Assembly (NCBI GenBank): GCA_016874975.1 | Contig: VGSQ01000007.1 | Coordinates: forward strand, 1-52,027 | Length of the DNA stretch: 52,027 nt | Direction of reading: 5' to 3' | Source: Deltaproteobacteria bacterium | Lineage (GTDB): Bacteria > Desulfobacterota > Desulfobaccia > Desulfobaccales > 0-14-0-80-60-11 | Shown: in pieces, positions 25,306 through 34,192 of the stretch | Position numbering within the stretch: the first letter of the stretch is position 1 | Layout of the letters: every line of letters starts with the position of its first letter | Position numbers and translations under genes: made by a program | Notes under the pieces: model-generated | What the model was told of the DNA's origin: nothing | Databases searched by the model: none | The model's input: only the letters and a program-made list of their open reading frames with translations

Positions 25306-25971
25306 TCAGTAATAGCAGGTCAGGCCGAATTGGAGAAAACCGACGTTGAAGGCGGGATTTTCCTTGTAGAGGCCGGCGTTGGAGGAATGCCGGAAGCGAT
25401 AGGCGAAGGTGAGGCCCCAGTGCTCCCCGAGGGCCACCTCCACCCCGGCCCCGACCTGGGGGGTGAAGTTGAAGGTGTGGCCGATGGCCGGACTGTTGAT
25501 GCATTCCCAGATGACGCCGGCGCCGCCCTCCAGAAAGAGAAGAGCCCGGCGGCGGAGGGGCACGCTGAGTTTCAGGAGAGGGGTGAGGCCCACTTCCCAA
25601 CCCGGGCTTTCGGCCTCGGCGCCGCCGATGACGCCCTCCACCACGGCGGACAGGCCCAGGGGCCCCAGCCAGCCCTGGCCGGGACGGGAGAGGAAGAGAC
25701 CCCAGCGGGGAAAGAGGCAATAGAGGTGCACTGACGCCTTTTGCAAGGACTTGCCGTAGGCGAAGCGGAGGCCGGCCTCCCGGGAAAATTTCTCCAGGGC
25801 GAATCCCTGGGCCTGCGCCTCGCCGGGCAGCGCCGCCGCCATGAGCATCAGAAGCGCCAGTCCTGGCCACCCCAGCAGACCTTTCCGCAACTTGCTCCCC
25901 CCCAGGGAACCCGAATTCTTCCGTGACCGCGCCGTCATATGGCCGTCAGGCGCCTTGCCCGGCCCCTGCAT
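25306..25971 (-). CDS. PagL-like outer-membrane lipid A deacylase (acyloxyacyl hydrolase family)
   Basis: The precursor is about 221 residues, with a basic start and a hydrophobic signal segment (LALLMLMAAALPGEAQAQ). A small beta-barrel with alternating aromatic strands ends in aromatic residues (LTCYY). The motif YRFRHSSNAGL (about residues 188-198) contains the His-Ser pair that forms the active site of PagL, which removes the 3-O acyl chain of lipid A at the outer membrane. I cannot identify the acidic partner with certainty. ATG 25971 follows AAGGTGCGGGG; GTG 25974 and ATG 25938 are alternatives. It is single, and next to an AT-rich patch that contains or follows its 3' end. Confidence 0.75.
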   Translation of the reverse strand: MQGPGKAPDGHMTARSRKNSGSLGGSKLRKGLLGWPGLALLMLMAAALPGEAQAQGFALEKFSREAGLRFAYGKSLQKASVHLYCLFPRWGLFLSRPGQGWLGPLGLSAVVEGVIGGAEAESPGWEVGLTPLLKLSVPLRRRALLFLEGGAGVIWECINSPAIGHTFNFTPQVGAGVEVALGEHWGLTFAYRFRHSSNAGLYKENPAFNVGFLQFGLTCYY

Positions 25972-26054
25972 CACCCCGCACCTTAGCAGCAGTCCGGCCG
26001 GGTGTCAAAGATTTTTGCCGGGGGGCGTGGTCAACCGCCACCGCCGAGGAACTC

Positions 26055-26246
26055 ATGAGTTCGCCGGCCATCACCGTGACGACGGAGACGCCTCTCAGTG
26101 AGGTTGCCCATATCTTTGTGCAGCAGGGCGTCAGCCGGGTTCCCGTGGTGGATGGGGAGAGCCGCCTCATAGGCTTGGTATCCCGCTCCGAACTGGTAAA
26201 GGCGGCTCTCAGGAAGGCCTCAGTAAAGGGGAAAGAGGCGCGATAA
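26055..26246 (+). pseudogene. CBS-domain fragment, probably a remnant
   Basis: The frame encodes one clear CBS half-unit: ELMSSPAITVTTETPLSEVA, a SRVPVVDGESRLIGLVS core and an SELVKAAL end. CBS domains normally come as pairs that bind adenine nucleotides. Here only about 63 residues remain from ATG 26055. Similarity to the family appears to continue a few codons upstream of that ATG into TATAEE. This suggests that the N-terminal part was lost. There is no ribosome site. A free-standing single-CBS protein is possible but less likely. Confidence 0.45.
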
Positions 26247-26348
26247 CCGGGGGGCAATCATCCGGGGGCCTGTGCGGGCGGAGGCAAGGGCGTGAAGCGG
26301 GGCCGGCAGGGCGCGTACCGGCGGGCCGGCAGGGTTGTCCCACCCCCA

Positions 26349-26681
26349 TCAGGTGCGCAGGGAGAGCCTCTCCACCAGACGGTCGGCGAAAGCCAGGATG
26401 AAGTCCCGCTGCTGGCGGGTGGCATAGGCGATGCACGGGCAGCGCATGGTCTTCTCGCTGCGGATGAGGAATTCGAAGCGCACGAAGCGGTCGCCCACCT
26501 CCACCGCAAACCGGAAGGGTCGGCACTCCTGGTGTTCAAACTGCACCGGCCCCAGCAGGTCGTCCCCCAGGTTCACCCACCAGACGTCGTCGAGCCTGGA
26601 GGCAAGCGCGTGTTCATCCAGATATTCCCTGATGCGGGGCAGGTCGTCCCTGCTGATTTCGTCCAGAAGATATTGTCGCAT
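26349..26681 (-). CDS. Conserved-looking hypothetical protein, 110 residues
   Basis: I do not recognise this protein. It is soluble, acidic at the N terminus (YLLDEISRDDLPRIREYLDEHA), and has features that look constrained: WWVNLGDDLL, EHQECRPFRFAVEVGD, and a C-terminal CPCIAYATRQQRDFILAFADRL. Three Cys are present (two as CPC). Codon use and the absence of a better frame support it as a real gene. ATG 26681 is the natural start. It stands alone between the CBS fragment and a palindromic repeat. Confidence 0.6.
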   Translation of the reverse strand: MRQYLLDEISRDDLPRIREYLDEHALASRLDDVWWVNLGDDLLGPVQFEHQECRPFRFAVEVGDRFVRFEFLIRSEKTMRCPCIAYATRQQRDFILAFADRLVERLSLRT

Positions 26682-26989
26682 GGAATGGTCCTTGGCAATG
26701 AGCGTGATGTTCCGGCCAGGCAGAGCCTGGCGGGCAGGTCCGTTCCCAAGCGGAGCTTGGGAACGAGGGGGAAAGATATCCCTCCCATTTGTCCTGCGTT
26801 TACACCGTCGGGGGCGGCGGCGCTACATTTTCAGTGAGGGATTCACCGGCGAAACGCCGGCGCCACCGGCGCTTGCCCTGAACCGGTTATGCACCGAAGA
26901 CCCAAGGCCTGAAACCCGGAAGCCAATCCCCACCTAAAACCCAAAACCCAAAACCTGGCACCTGGCACCTGGCACCTGACACCTGCCCC
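26682..26989. repeat. Intergenic block with palindromic repeats and a short tandem
   Basis: A family A element lies in reverse order: GCCAGGC/GCCTGGC (26715-26731) then CGTTCCCAAGC/GCTTGGGAACG (26741-26765). A CACCGGCG-type palindrome (family B) follows near 26844-26860. Near 26940-26985 are tandem ACCCAAA units and three copies of CTGGCAC followed by a diverged one. No gene is seen. Confidence 0.6.
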
Positions 26990-27811
26990 CTACTCCGGCC
27001 GGGTGCGCCGGGGGAAGGGCAGGTATTCCACCGAAGGCGTCTGGCGCACGGGCTGGGGGAAATAGCTCATGAGCTCCATGATCTCCTTGGGCATCTCCGA
27101 GGAGACCGGCAGCCCCAGGGATTTGGCGGCATCGAAGGTGATGGGGAAGTCGTGGGTCCAGGTGCCTTCGGAAAGCAGCCGCGCCAGTCCTTCGGCCTCG
27201 GCAGGCGGGAATTTGTCGGCGATGAGCTCGATGATGCTGTTGCGCACCTCGGCGATGGCCATCTCCGCCTGGTGGGCCAGGATGAGAGTTTTGTCCTCCA
27301 GTTCGTTGACGGACTTCTTGGCCACCGCCTTGAGCAGGGAGACGGCCGGGAACTGGGCGATCTGCGGGTCCACCGGCCCCAGCACGGCGTGTTCGCACAT
27401 GACGATCTCATCTGCGGCCAGGGCGATGAGGGTGCCGCCGCTCATGGCGTAGTGGGGCACGAAAATGGTCACCTTGCCGGGATGGCGCTTCAGGGCCCGG
27501 GCGATTTGCAGCGAGGCCAGCACCAGCCCGCCGGGGGTGTGCAGGATGAGGTCCAGGGGCATGTCGTCGTCGGTGAGGTGGATGGCCCGGATGACCTCTT
27601 CGGAATCGTTGATGTCGATAAATCGGAAGATGGGGAACCCCAGGATACCCATGGTTTCCTGGCGGTGCACCATGATGATCACCCGGGAGGCGCGCTGCTG
27701 CTCCAGGCGGCCGATGAAGCGCTTGCGGGAATAGTCCAGGGCCTTTTGCCGGAAGAGGGGCTGCAGGAAGATGAAGATGAGGAAGATCCAGAGGATATCG
27801 GTGGTGGACAT
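26990..27811 (-). CDS. Membrane-anchored ClpP-class serine protease (SDH family)
   Basis: 273 residues from ATG 27811. An N-terminal membrane helix (TDILWIFLIFIFLQPLF) is followed by a ClpP/crotonase-like fold with LILHTPGGLVLASLQIARAL and VPHYAMSGGTLIALAADEIVM. The Ser of AMSGGT is the likely nucleophile. DEIVMCEHAVLGPVDPQI is the conserved block of the serine dehydrogenase proteinase (SDH) family. It likely degrades or processes membrane-proximal proteins. The exact substrate is unknown. Its start touches the stop of the TM2-like gene (TGATG), so the two form an operon. A longer start at 27871 would lie within the upstream gene and is less likely. Confidence 0.85.
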   Translation of the reverse strand: MSTTDILWIFLIFIFLQPLFRQKALDYSRKRFIGRLEQQRASRVIIMVHRQETMGILGFPIFRFIDINDSEEVIRAIHLTDDDMPLDLILHTPGGLVLASLQIARALKRHPGKVTIFVPHYAMSGGTLIALAADEIVMCEHAVLGPVDPQIAQFPAVSLLKAVAKKSVNELEDKTLILAHQAEMAIAEVRNSIIELIADKFPPAEAEGLARLLSEGTWTHDFPITFDAAKSLGLPVSSEMPKEIMELMSYFPQPVRQTPSVEYLPFPRRTRPE

Positions 27812-28185
27812 CAGGCCTCCGGAGGCGGCGGGCCGCCGCGCAGACCGGCGTCCAGGGCTCCGTAGGTCCACACCGCCAGCAACAGGCCGCCGGGAATGAG
27901 AAACATGGGACTGGTCGCCATGGATGCCAGGATGGCCCGGATGATGTCTCCGGTCAGGGGTTTGGGGTAATAAACCGCCAGATATTCCTGGGAAAAGAGG
28001 ATGACGCCCACCAGAGCCGTGGTCCCCAGCAGGAGGTTGGCCAGGAGGATGAGGAGGATGCCCTTGCCCTGGTCCTGCTTATAGAGCTGACCCAGGCCGG
28101 GGAAGACGAACGCGGACAGCAGAAAGGCTTTGATAAACACGGACCGCCCCACTGACAGAATTGACGCCGGGAGGTGGAGGCTCAC
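27811..28185 (-). CDS. TM2-like small membrane protein
   Basis: 124 residues with three hydrophobic segments. Near the N terminus is PGLGQLYKQDQGKGILLIL, which resembles the PGxGQxYxGxxxxG pattern of TM2-type domains. A second segment LLGTTALVGVILF and a third MFLIPGGLLLAVWTYGALDA follow, with a Pro-rich tail. The function of this family is not established. It is the first gene of a two-gene unit with the SDH-type protease, and may be its membrane partner by association. ATG 28185 is the best start. Confidence 0.6.
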   Translation of the reverse strand: MSLHLPASILSVGRSVFIKAFLLSAFVFPGLGQLYKQDQGKGILLILLANLLLGTTALVGVILFSQEYLAVYYPKPLTGDIIRAILASMATSPMFLIPGGLLLAVWTYGALDAGLRGGPPPPEA

Positions 28186-28741
28186 ACCCCCGGCGAAAAG
28201 CTTTTTGTATCTTATCCGAAGGGTTAATCCCGGTCAAGCCGGGGGCGCAGCGCACGGCAACCCTTTGCTTTTCCGTGTCAATGCGTTAAGATGAAGCGGA
28301 CCCGAACCCGGAAGATAGCTTTCAGGTTTCAGCTTTCAGGTTTTGGATTTCGAGTGCGCCCCGGACCAGAAAAAGCACTGGTGGCACCGGCGTCTCGCCG
28401 GTGATTCCCTGACCCCGCTCCGAATCGGAATATTGCGGCCGGTCGCCCGGGAGCCTGCAGTTCACACTAAAAAATATCGAAAATCAAATAGTTATGCTGC
28501 GCGGTGCGCACCCTGCCCAGACTAACCCGGAAACAAAGGAGGCGCCCGCCTCGTTCCCAAGCTCCCGCTTGGGAACGCACTTGCGCGCCAAGCTCGGCTT
28601 GGCCGGAGTGTTGCCGCATCGCCTGGTGGGCGGAGCCCACCCTACGTTTTCCCAGGCTGAAAGCTGACTGCTGCAAGCTGGTTCCGGATAAAGGCATGGT
28701 GCGCAGACCCACCCGACGACAAAATTATTCAAGAGGCCCGG
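28186..28741. repeat. 556-base intergenic block made largely of dispersed repeats
   Basis: In order: the 30-bp repeat at 28311-28340; a family B palindrome CACCGGCG/CGCCGGTG (28385-28403); TGCGCGGTGCGCACCCT (28498-28514), shared with 47994-48013; family A CGTTCCCAAGC/GCTTGGGAACG (28552-28577) plus GCCAAGC/GCTTGGC (28587-28603); and GGTGGGC/GCCCACC (28625-28641). It separates the protease pair from ileS. No convincing gene is seen; any ileS promoter is not obvious. Confidence 0.7.
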
Positions 28742-31549
28742 ATGGACTATAAAGCAACCCTGAACCTGCCCCGGACACCTTTTCCCATGAAGGCCTCCCT
28801 CACCCAGCGGGAGCCGGAGATGCTGCAGCGCTGGGCCGCCATGGACCTCTACGGGCAGCTCCGCCGCCAGGGCGGGGGCCGGCCCCGCTTCGTGCTCCAC
28901 GACGGCCCGCCGTACGCCAACGGACACATCCACCTGGGGCACGCCCTCAACAAGATACTCAAAGACGTCATCGTCAAGAGCCGGCAGATGGCCGGCTGGG
29001 ACTGTCCCTACGTGCCGGGCTGGGACTGCCACGGCCTGCCCATCGAACACCAGGTGGCCAAGGAGCTCAAGGCCGAGGGGGCCTCGCTCAGCCAGGTGGA
29101 GGTGCGGCAGCGCTGCCGGGCCTACGCCGACAAGTTCATGGACATCCAGCGGCGGGAGTTCGTGCGTCTGGGCGTCCTGGGGGACTGGGAGCGCCCCTAC
29201 CTCACCATGAAGCCGGCCTATGTCGCCGCCATTGTTTCCGAATTCGCCCGCTTCTTCCTGGACGGCGCGGTCTACCGCAGCAAGAAGCCGGTGCATTGGT
29301 GCGCCCACTGCCTCACCGCTCTGGCCGAAGCCGAGGTGGAGTACCACGACCACCGCACACCCTCCATCTACGTGAAATTTCCCCTGGTCCGCCCGCCCGC
29401 GGCGGCCCCGGAGCTGGGACGGGGGGCCGTCGCCCTGGTCATCTGGACCACCACCCCCTGGACTCTGCCCGCCAACCAGGCCATCGCGGTGCATCCGGAG
29501 CTGGATTATGCGGCCCTGCAGGTCAACGGGGAGGTTTTGGTGGTGGCCGCGGACCTGGCCGCGGGATTGCTGTCCTACCTGGGCCTGACGGGCCGGGAAA
29601 TCTGGCGGGGGCCGGGGACGGCGCTCCAGGGCGCGGTCTGCCGCCATCCCTGGCTGGAGCGGGATTCCCAGGTCATCCTGGCCGACTACGTCACCCTGGC
29701 CGCGGGCTCGGGCCTGGTGCACATCGCCCCGGGCCACGGCCAGGAGGACTACGACAGCGGCCGCCGCTATGGCCTGGCCCCCTATTCGCCGGTGGACGAC
29801 CACGGCCGCTTCACCAGCGAGGCGCCGGAGTTCGCCGGTCAAATGGTCTGGGCCGCCAACGCCGGCATCATGGAGTTGCTGCAGGGCCGCGGGGCGCTGC
29901 TCCAGGCAGAGGAGACCACCCACAGCTACCCCCATTGCTGGCGCTGCAAGGAGCCCATCATCTTCCGGGCCACGGAGCAGTGGTTCATCTCCATGGCGAC
30001 CAACGGCCTGCGGGAAAAAGCCCTCACGGCCATCGACGGCGTGGCCTGGATCCCCCGCTGGGGCCGGGAGCGCATCTACCAGATGGTGGAGGCCCGCCCG
30101 GACTGGTGCATCTCCCGCCAGCGGGCCTGGGGCGTGCCCATCGTCGCTTTTCACTGCCGGAGCTGCGGGGAGGTGCTGAAGAGCGCAGAAGTGCTCAACT
30201 CCCTCATCGCCCGCATGGGGCGGGAGGGCGCGGACTTCTGGTTCGCCTCGCCCGCGGCCGACCTCCTCCCGCCCGGCGTCCGCTGCCAGGCCTGCGGCGG
30301 CGCCGACTTCACCAAGGAGACGGACATCCTGGACGTCTGGTTCGACTCCGGGGTGAGCTGGGCCGCGGTGTTGGAGCCCGACCCCGGCCTGGCCTTCCCT
30401 GCGGACCTCTATCTCGAAGGCTCCGACCAGCACCGGGGCTGGTTTCACAGCAGCCTCCTCACCGCGGTGGGCACCCGGGGCCGGGCGCCCTACCGGGCCG
30501 TCCTCACGCACGGCTTCGTGGTGGACGGCGACGGCCGCAAGATGTCCAAATCCCTGGGGAATGTTATCTCCCCTCAGGAGATCATGGAGGCCTTCGGGGC
30601 GGAAATCCTGCGTCTCTGGGTGGCCGCGGAAGACTACCGGGACGACGTCCGGGTCTCGGACAACATCCTCAAACAACTGGGCGACGCCTACCGCCGCTTC
30701 CGCAACACCGCCCGCTTCATGCTGGGAAATCTCTTCGACTTCGACCCGGCCAGCCATTGGGTACCCTATGACCGGCGGGAGGAGCTGGACCACCTGGCCC
30801 TGTCCTGGATGGCCCAGCTCATCGACCGGGTCAGGCGGGCCTACCAGGACTACGAATTTCATCTGGTCTTCCACCGGCTGCACCAGTTCTGTGCGGTGGA
30901 ACTGAGCGCGATCTACCTGGACATTTTGAAGGACCGCCTCTACATCTCCCGGCCGGACAGCCCGGCCCGGCGCTGCGCCCAGTCCACCCTGTACGATCTT
31001 CTTATGGACCTGCTGAAACTTTTAGCCCCCATCCTCTCCTTCACCGCGGAGGAAGCCTGGGGGTATCTGCCCGGATCGGACCGGCCCGCCAGCGTGCATC
31101 TGGCCTTTTTCCCCCAACCGGCGCCGGGCTTCCCCGACGAGGCGCTGCTGGCCAAATACGATTTGATTTTCAAGGTGCGTGACGAAATCAACCGGCATCT
31201 GGACCTGGCCAAGAAGAATAAGGTGGTGTCGTCCTCCCAGGAGGCCAAGGCGATTTTGGGGGTTAAGCCCGCGGCCCTGAAGGGCGGCGTGGAGGTAGTG
31301 GACCACCTCCGTGAACTGGCGGAATATGTCCGGGAAATCAAGACGGTGGCCCAACTGGAGCATCTGGAGATCGTCTCCGGCCCGGTGGGGGAAGGGGAGC
31401 CCGGCCCCGCCCTCCCCTGGCTCACCGTGGCCATCGACAAAGCCCCCGGCGGCAAGTGCGTCCGCTGTTGGTTTCACCGCCCCGGCGTCGGCGACCACCC
31501 CGACCACCCCCAGGTGTGCGCCTGCTGCCGGGAAATTCTGGGAGTCTGA
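28742..31549 (+). CDS. ileS: Isoleucyl-tRNA synthetase
   Basis: 935 residues, the normal length of bacterial IleRS. Class I signatures: HLGH (residues 64-67, within GHIHLGH) and KMSKS (600-604). The editing domain CP1 lies between them, with the [11 protein letters not shown] threonine-rich and GHGQEDY regions. The WFDSG block precedes KMSKS. A C-terminal zinc finger uses CVRC and CACC near residues 903-930. It charges tRNA-Ile in the cytoplasm and clears mischarged valine. ATG 28742 has GAGG just upstream. The lspA gene follows after five bases, a common order (ileS-lspA) in bacteria. Confidence 0.97.
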   Translation: MDYKATLNLPRTPFPMKASLTQREPEMLQRWAAMDLYGQLRRQGGGRPRFVLHDGPPYANGHIHLGHALNKILKDVIVKSRQMAGWDCPYVPGWDCHGLPIEHQVAKELKAEGASLSQVEVRQRCRAYADKFMDIQRREFVRLGVLGDWERPYLTMKPAYVAAIVSEFARFFLDGAVYRSKKPVHWCAHCLTALAEAEVEYHDHRTPSIYVKFPLVRPPAAAPELGRGAVALVIWTTTPWTLPANQAIAVHPELDYAALQVNGEVLVVAADLAAGLLSYLGLTGREIWRGPGTALQGAVCRHPWLERDSQVILADYVTLAAGSGLVHIAPGHGQEDYDSGRRYGLAPYSPVDDHGRFTSEAPEFAGQMVWAANAGIMELLQGRGALLQAEETTHSYPHCWRCKEPIIFRATEQWFISMATNGLREKALTAIDGVAWIPRWGRERIYQMVEARPDWCISRQRAWGVPIVAFHCRSCGEVLKSAEVLNSLIARMGREGADFWFASPAADLLPPGVRCQACGGADFTKETDILDVWFDSGVSWAAVLEPDPGLAFPADLYLEGSDQHRGWFHSSLLTAVGTRGRAPYRAVLTHGFVVDGDGRKMSKSLGNVISPQEIMEAFGAEILRLWVAAEDYRDDVRVSDNILKQLGDAYRRFRNTARFMLGNLFDFDPASHWVPYDRREELDHLALSWMAQLIDRVRRAYQDYEFHLVFHRLHQFCAVELSAIYLDILKDRLYISRPDSPARRCAQSTLYDLLMDLLKLLAPILSFTAEEAWGYLPGSDRPASVHLAFFPQPAPGFPDEALLAKYDLIFKVRDEINRHLDLAKKNKVVSSSQEAKAILGVKPAALKGGVEVVDHLRELAEYVREIKTVAQLEHLEIVSGPVGEGEPGPALPWLTVAIDKAPGGKCVRCWFHRPGVGDHPDHPQVCACCREILGV

Positions 31550-31554
31550 ACCCC

Positions 31555-32055
31555 ATGGCCCGCAAATTCGCCGTGTTGCTCCCTATCCTGCTGGTGGGCG
31601 TGGTGTTGGACCAACTCACCAAGCTGGCGGTGGTGCGCCTCCTGCCCCTGGGGGCCCAGGTGCCGGTGTTCCAGGGGTTCTTCAACCTGGTGCACATCCG
31701 CAACCGGGGCGTGGCCTTCGGGCTTCTGGCCAACCTGGGGGTCAGCTATGCCTGGCTCTTTTTTGTCTTCACCACCCTGCTGGTGTTGATCGTAGTGGGC
31801 TGGCTCTGGTGGCGCCTGCCCCCGGGCCTGCCCACCGCAAACCTGGCCTACAGCCTCATCATCACCGGGGCGATGGGCAACTTTATCGACCGGGTGCGCC
31901 TGGGGGAGGTCATCGACTTCCTGGACTTCTATGTGAGCCGCTACCACTGGCCCGCTTTCAATGTGGCCGACAGCCTGGTCTGCCTGGGGGCCGCGCTCCT
32001 GGTCTATGTGATTCTCACCGAAAAAGAGGGGGACGATGTATCCCATCCTGTATGA
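31555..32055 (+). CDS. lspA: Lipoprotein signal peptidase (signal peptidase II)
   Basis: 166 residues with four membrane helices. The aspartate protease pair of the family is present: D112 in GNFIDR and D139 in FNVADS. VVLDQLTK near the N terminus and RNRGVAFGLL (residues 49-58) are further family marks. It removes the signal peptide of lipoproteins after lipid attachment by Lgt, encoded immediately after. ATG 31555 lies five bases after the ileS stop. The last 20 bases overlap lgt. Confidence 0.96.
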   Translation: MARKFAVLLPILLVGVVLDQLTKLAVVRLLPLGAQVPVFQGFFNLVHIRNRGVAFGLLANLGVSYAWLFFVFTTLLVLIVVGWLWWRLPPGLPTANLAYSLIITGAMGNFIDRVRLGEVIDFLDFYVSRYHWPAFNVADSLVCLGAALLVYVILTEKEGDDVSHPV

Positions 32056-32812
32056 CCTGGGGCCCATCCGCATCTTCACCTACGGCTTCTTCCTGGCCCT
32101 GGCCTTCATGACGGCCATCTTCATCGCCGGACGGGAGGCCAGGCGCCAGGGGATCCACCCGGGCCGGTTTTACGACATGTGCTTCCTCATCATCGTCTCG
32201 GCCCTGGCGGGTTCCCGGCTGCTCTTCGTCATCCTGGAATATGACAGGTTTATCGCCAATCCCCTGAAAATCTTTGCCATGTGGGAAGGCGGCCTGGTCT
32301 TCCACGGCGGCCTCATCGCCGCGGTGGTTATGGCCTTCTGGTACATGCGGCGCCACGGCCTGCCCTGGCGGGCCACCTTTGACGCCCTGGCCGTGGGCAT
32401 GCCCTTCGGCCAGGCCCTGGGACGCATCGGCTGTTTCATGGCCGGCTGCTGCTACGGCACTCCCAGCAGCCTGCCCTGGGCGGTGACCTTCACGCACCCG
32501 GAAACCTTATGTCCGGTGCGGGAACCCCTCCATCCCAGCCAGCTTTACGAGGCGGGTCTGGCCCTGGGGGTGTTCGCCGTGGTCTTCTGGCTCCGAACCC
32601 GCAAACGTTTCGACGGCCAGGTCATCCTCACCTACTTCTGCCTGGCCGGGCTGGTGCGCTTCACGGTGGAATTCGTGCGCCACCCCGGCGACTACCGGGG
32701 CCCGGTGTGGTTCGGCATGCCCTCCACCCAGGTGACGGCCCTGGTTATCGCCCTGCTGAGCGGCGCGGTCCTCCTCTGGGCCTTGCTAAGGGCGAGGCGA
32801 TCTCAACTCTAA
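32036..32812 (+). CDS. lgt: Phosphatidylglycerol:prolipoprotein diacylglyceryl transferase
   Basis: 258 residues with about seven membrane helices. It attaches diacylglycerol to the lipobox Cys of prolipoproteins in the inner membrane. Family signatures: YGFFLALAF with the N-terminal helix, FHGGLIAAVV, GRIGCFMAGCCYGTP (residues about 125-140), PLHPSQLYEAG and the C-terminal RFTVEFVRHPGD. ATG 32036 is preceded by GAGGGGGAC and lies 20 bases inside lspA, so the two maturation steps are translationally linked. Confidence 0.96.
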   Translation: MYPILYDLGPIRIFTYGFFLALAFMTAIFIAGREARRQGIHPGRFYDMCFLIIVSALAGSRLLFVILEYDRFIANPLKIFAMWEGGLVFHGGLIAAVVMAFWYMRRHGLPWRATFDALAVGMPFGQALGRIGCFMAGCCYGTPSSLPWAVTFTHPETLCPVREPLHPSQLYEAGLALGVFAVVFWLRTRKRFDGQVILTYFCLAGLVRFTVEFVRHPGDYRGPVWFGMPSTQVTALVIALLSGAVLLWALLRARRSQL

Positions 32813-32836
32813 CCTGATCCAGGGGGAAACATTCCG

Positions 32837-33646
32837 GTGCATCTGCAACGCTGGCTCACGGCCGTCATCGCCCTGCCCGTCCTGTTCCTGATCATCTGGA
32901 AGGGCGGCCGCGCCGTCTTTTGCGCCGCCGTCCTGTTGGTGAACGGGCTGGGCCAGTGGGAATTTCTGCGGATGTTCCAGGCCGACGGGGATGCGGCCCG
33001 CCGCATCAAGGCCGTGCTGTTGGGCTCCCTGGTGCTGCTGAGCTACTACCCCGTAACCACCTCCGGCTTCCTCCCCCTGCTGGCCCTGGCCGTGGGCCTC
33101 TTTTCCTTCTTCGCCTTTTACCTCATGAGCTACGGCCTTATCGAGGACCTGAGCCGGGACCTGGCGGTGAACGCCCTGGGCCTCCTTTATCTGCCCTTCC
33201 TCCTGGGGCACCTGGTGTGGCTGCGCAACCTGCCCGACGGACAGTGGTGGGTGCTGTGGCTGCTGCTGGTCATGTTTGCCGGGGACACCTGCGCCTTTTA
33301 TGTGGGCCGGACCTTCGGCCGCAAAAAACTCTTTCCCGAGGTGAGCCCCGGCAAGACCTGGGCCGGCACCCTGGGGGGCTGGGCCGCCAGCATCCTGGCC
33401 GCCGTGCTGCTGGGGAGCTGGCTCCTTCCCCTCTTCCCCCTGGCCGGCCTGGCGGGCCTGGGGGCCTTCCTGGGCCTGGTGGGCATCCTGGGGGATCTCT
33501 TTGAATCCATGCTCAAACGCCAGGCCCAGGTGAAAGATGCCGGCCAACTGCTGCCCGGCCACGGCGGCATGCTGGACCGGCTGGACAGCATCCTCTTCGC
33601 CGCGCCGGTGGTGGTCTATGCCCGGCTGCTGTTCTTTAAAATGTGA
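32837..33646 (+). CDS. cdsA: Phosphatidate cytidylyltransferase
   Basis: 269 residues, with about seven membrane helices. It makes CDP-diacylglycerol, the precursor of the phosphatidylglycerol used by Lgt. The C-terminal signature is complete: ESMLKRQAQVKDAGQLLPGH followed at once by GGMLDRLDS (about residues 223-252). A second conserved block GDTCAFYVGRTFGRKKLFP with SPGKTWAG lies before it. The start is GTG 32837; AGGGGGAAAC lies about ten bases upstream. It follows lgt by 24 bases and ends the unit. A repeat-rich gap follows. Confidence 0.95.
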   Translation: MHLQRWLTAVIALPVLFLIIWKGGRAVFCAAVLLVNGLGQWEFLRMFQADGDAARRIKAVLLGSLVLLSYYPVTTSGFLPLLALAVGLFSFFAFYLMSYGLIEDLSRDLAVNALGLLYLPFLLGHLVWLRNLPDGQWWVLWLLLVMFAGDTCAFYVGRTFGRKKLFPEVSPGKTWAGTLGGWAASILAAVLLGSWLLPLFPLAGLAGLGAFLGLVGILGDLFESMLKRQAQVKDAGQLLPGHGGMLDRLDSILFAAPVVVYARLLFFKM

Positions 33647-34192
33647 TGTCATAGGAGGAAACGGGCGAGGACCGGCGGCGGGAGGAAGGTTTTAAGTTTC
33701 AGGTTTTGGGTTTTAGGGTTTAGGTTGCGGGTTTTTGGTTGTTGCTTCTGATTCTCGGATTATTTCTTCCGGGTCTTGGATTTTGGCCCCTGGATTTTCA
33801 AGCTGCTACCTTAACCAGCTCAAGAATCCATGAATTCCCCCCCTTTTGTAACGGAGGGGTCAGGGGGGATTTGTTGGTATTTGTCGTACGGTTAATCAAC
33901 AATTCCACCTATGAGTATGAGATGCAGGCCAGAACCAGGATAAGCCCTGGTGGCACCGGCGTCCCGCCGGTGATTTCCTTACGACACCGCGGCAAAGCAG
34001 AATGGCGGATGCCCCTATTCTCCTTGTTCCCAAGCTCCCGCTTGGGAACGTACTTGCCCGCCAAGCTCTGCTTGGCCGCAGCATCGCGGGACACCACGGG
34101 AGGCCCCGGGTTGAAAAGTCGCCGGGCAGAGGCTGAAGAATGAAGGTGGGAACCCAAGCACATGAGGACAAAACTTTCAGGAGGAGCCCCCC
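33647..34192. repeat. 546-base intergenic block with G/T tract and palindromic repeats
   Basis: It contains a G/T-rich run of imperfect GGTTTTGGG-like units (about 33690-33745), and AATTCCCCCC opposite GGGGGGATTT (about 33832-33872). A family B palindrome CACCGGCG/CGCCGGTG lies at 33954-33972, and family A hairpins GTTCCCAAGC/GCTTGGGAAC (34026-34049) and GCCAAGC/GCTTGGC (34060-34076). The last bases hold AGGAGG for the nitroreductase. No gene is convincing. Confidence 0.65.

Noticed and set aside
26936-26985. Possible CRISPR-like array from the repeated CTGGCAC units
   Set aside because: The units are contiguous seven-base tandem copies without spacers, and no cas gene is in the window.
28186-28741. 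T-box leader before ileS
   Set aside because: No specifier stem, AGGGTGG-like T-box core or antiterminator could be found; the region is made of dispersed palindromes.
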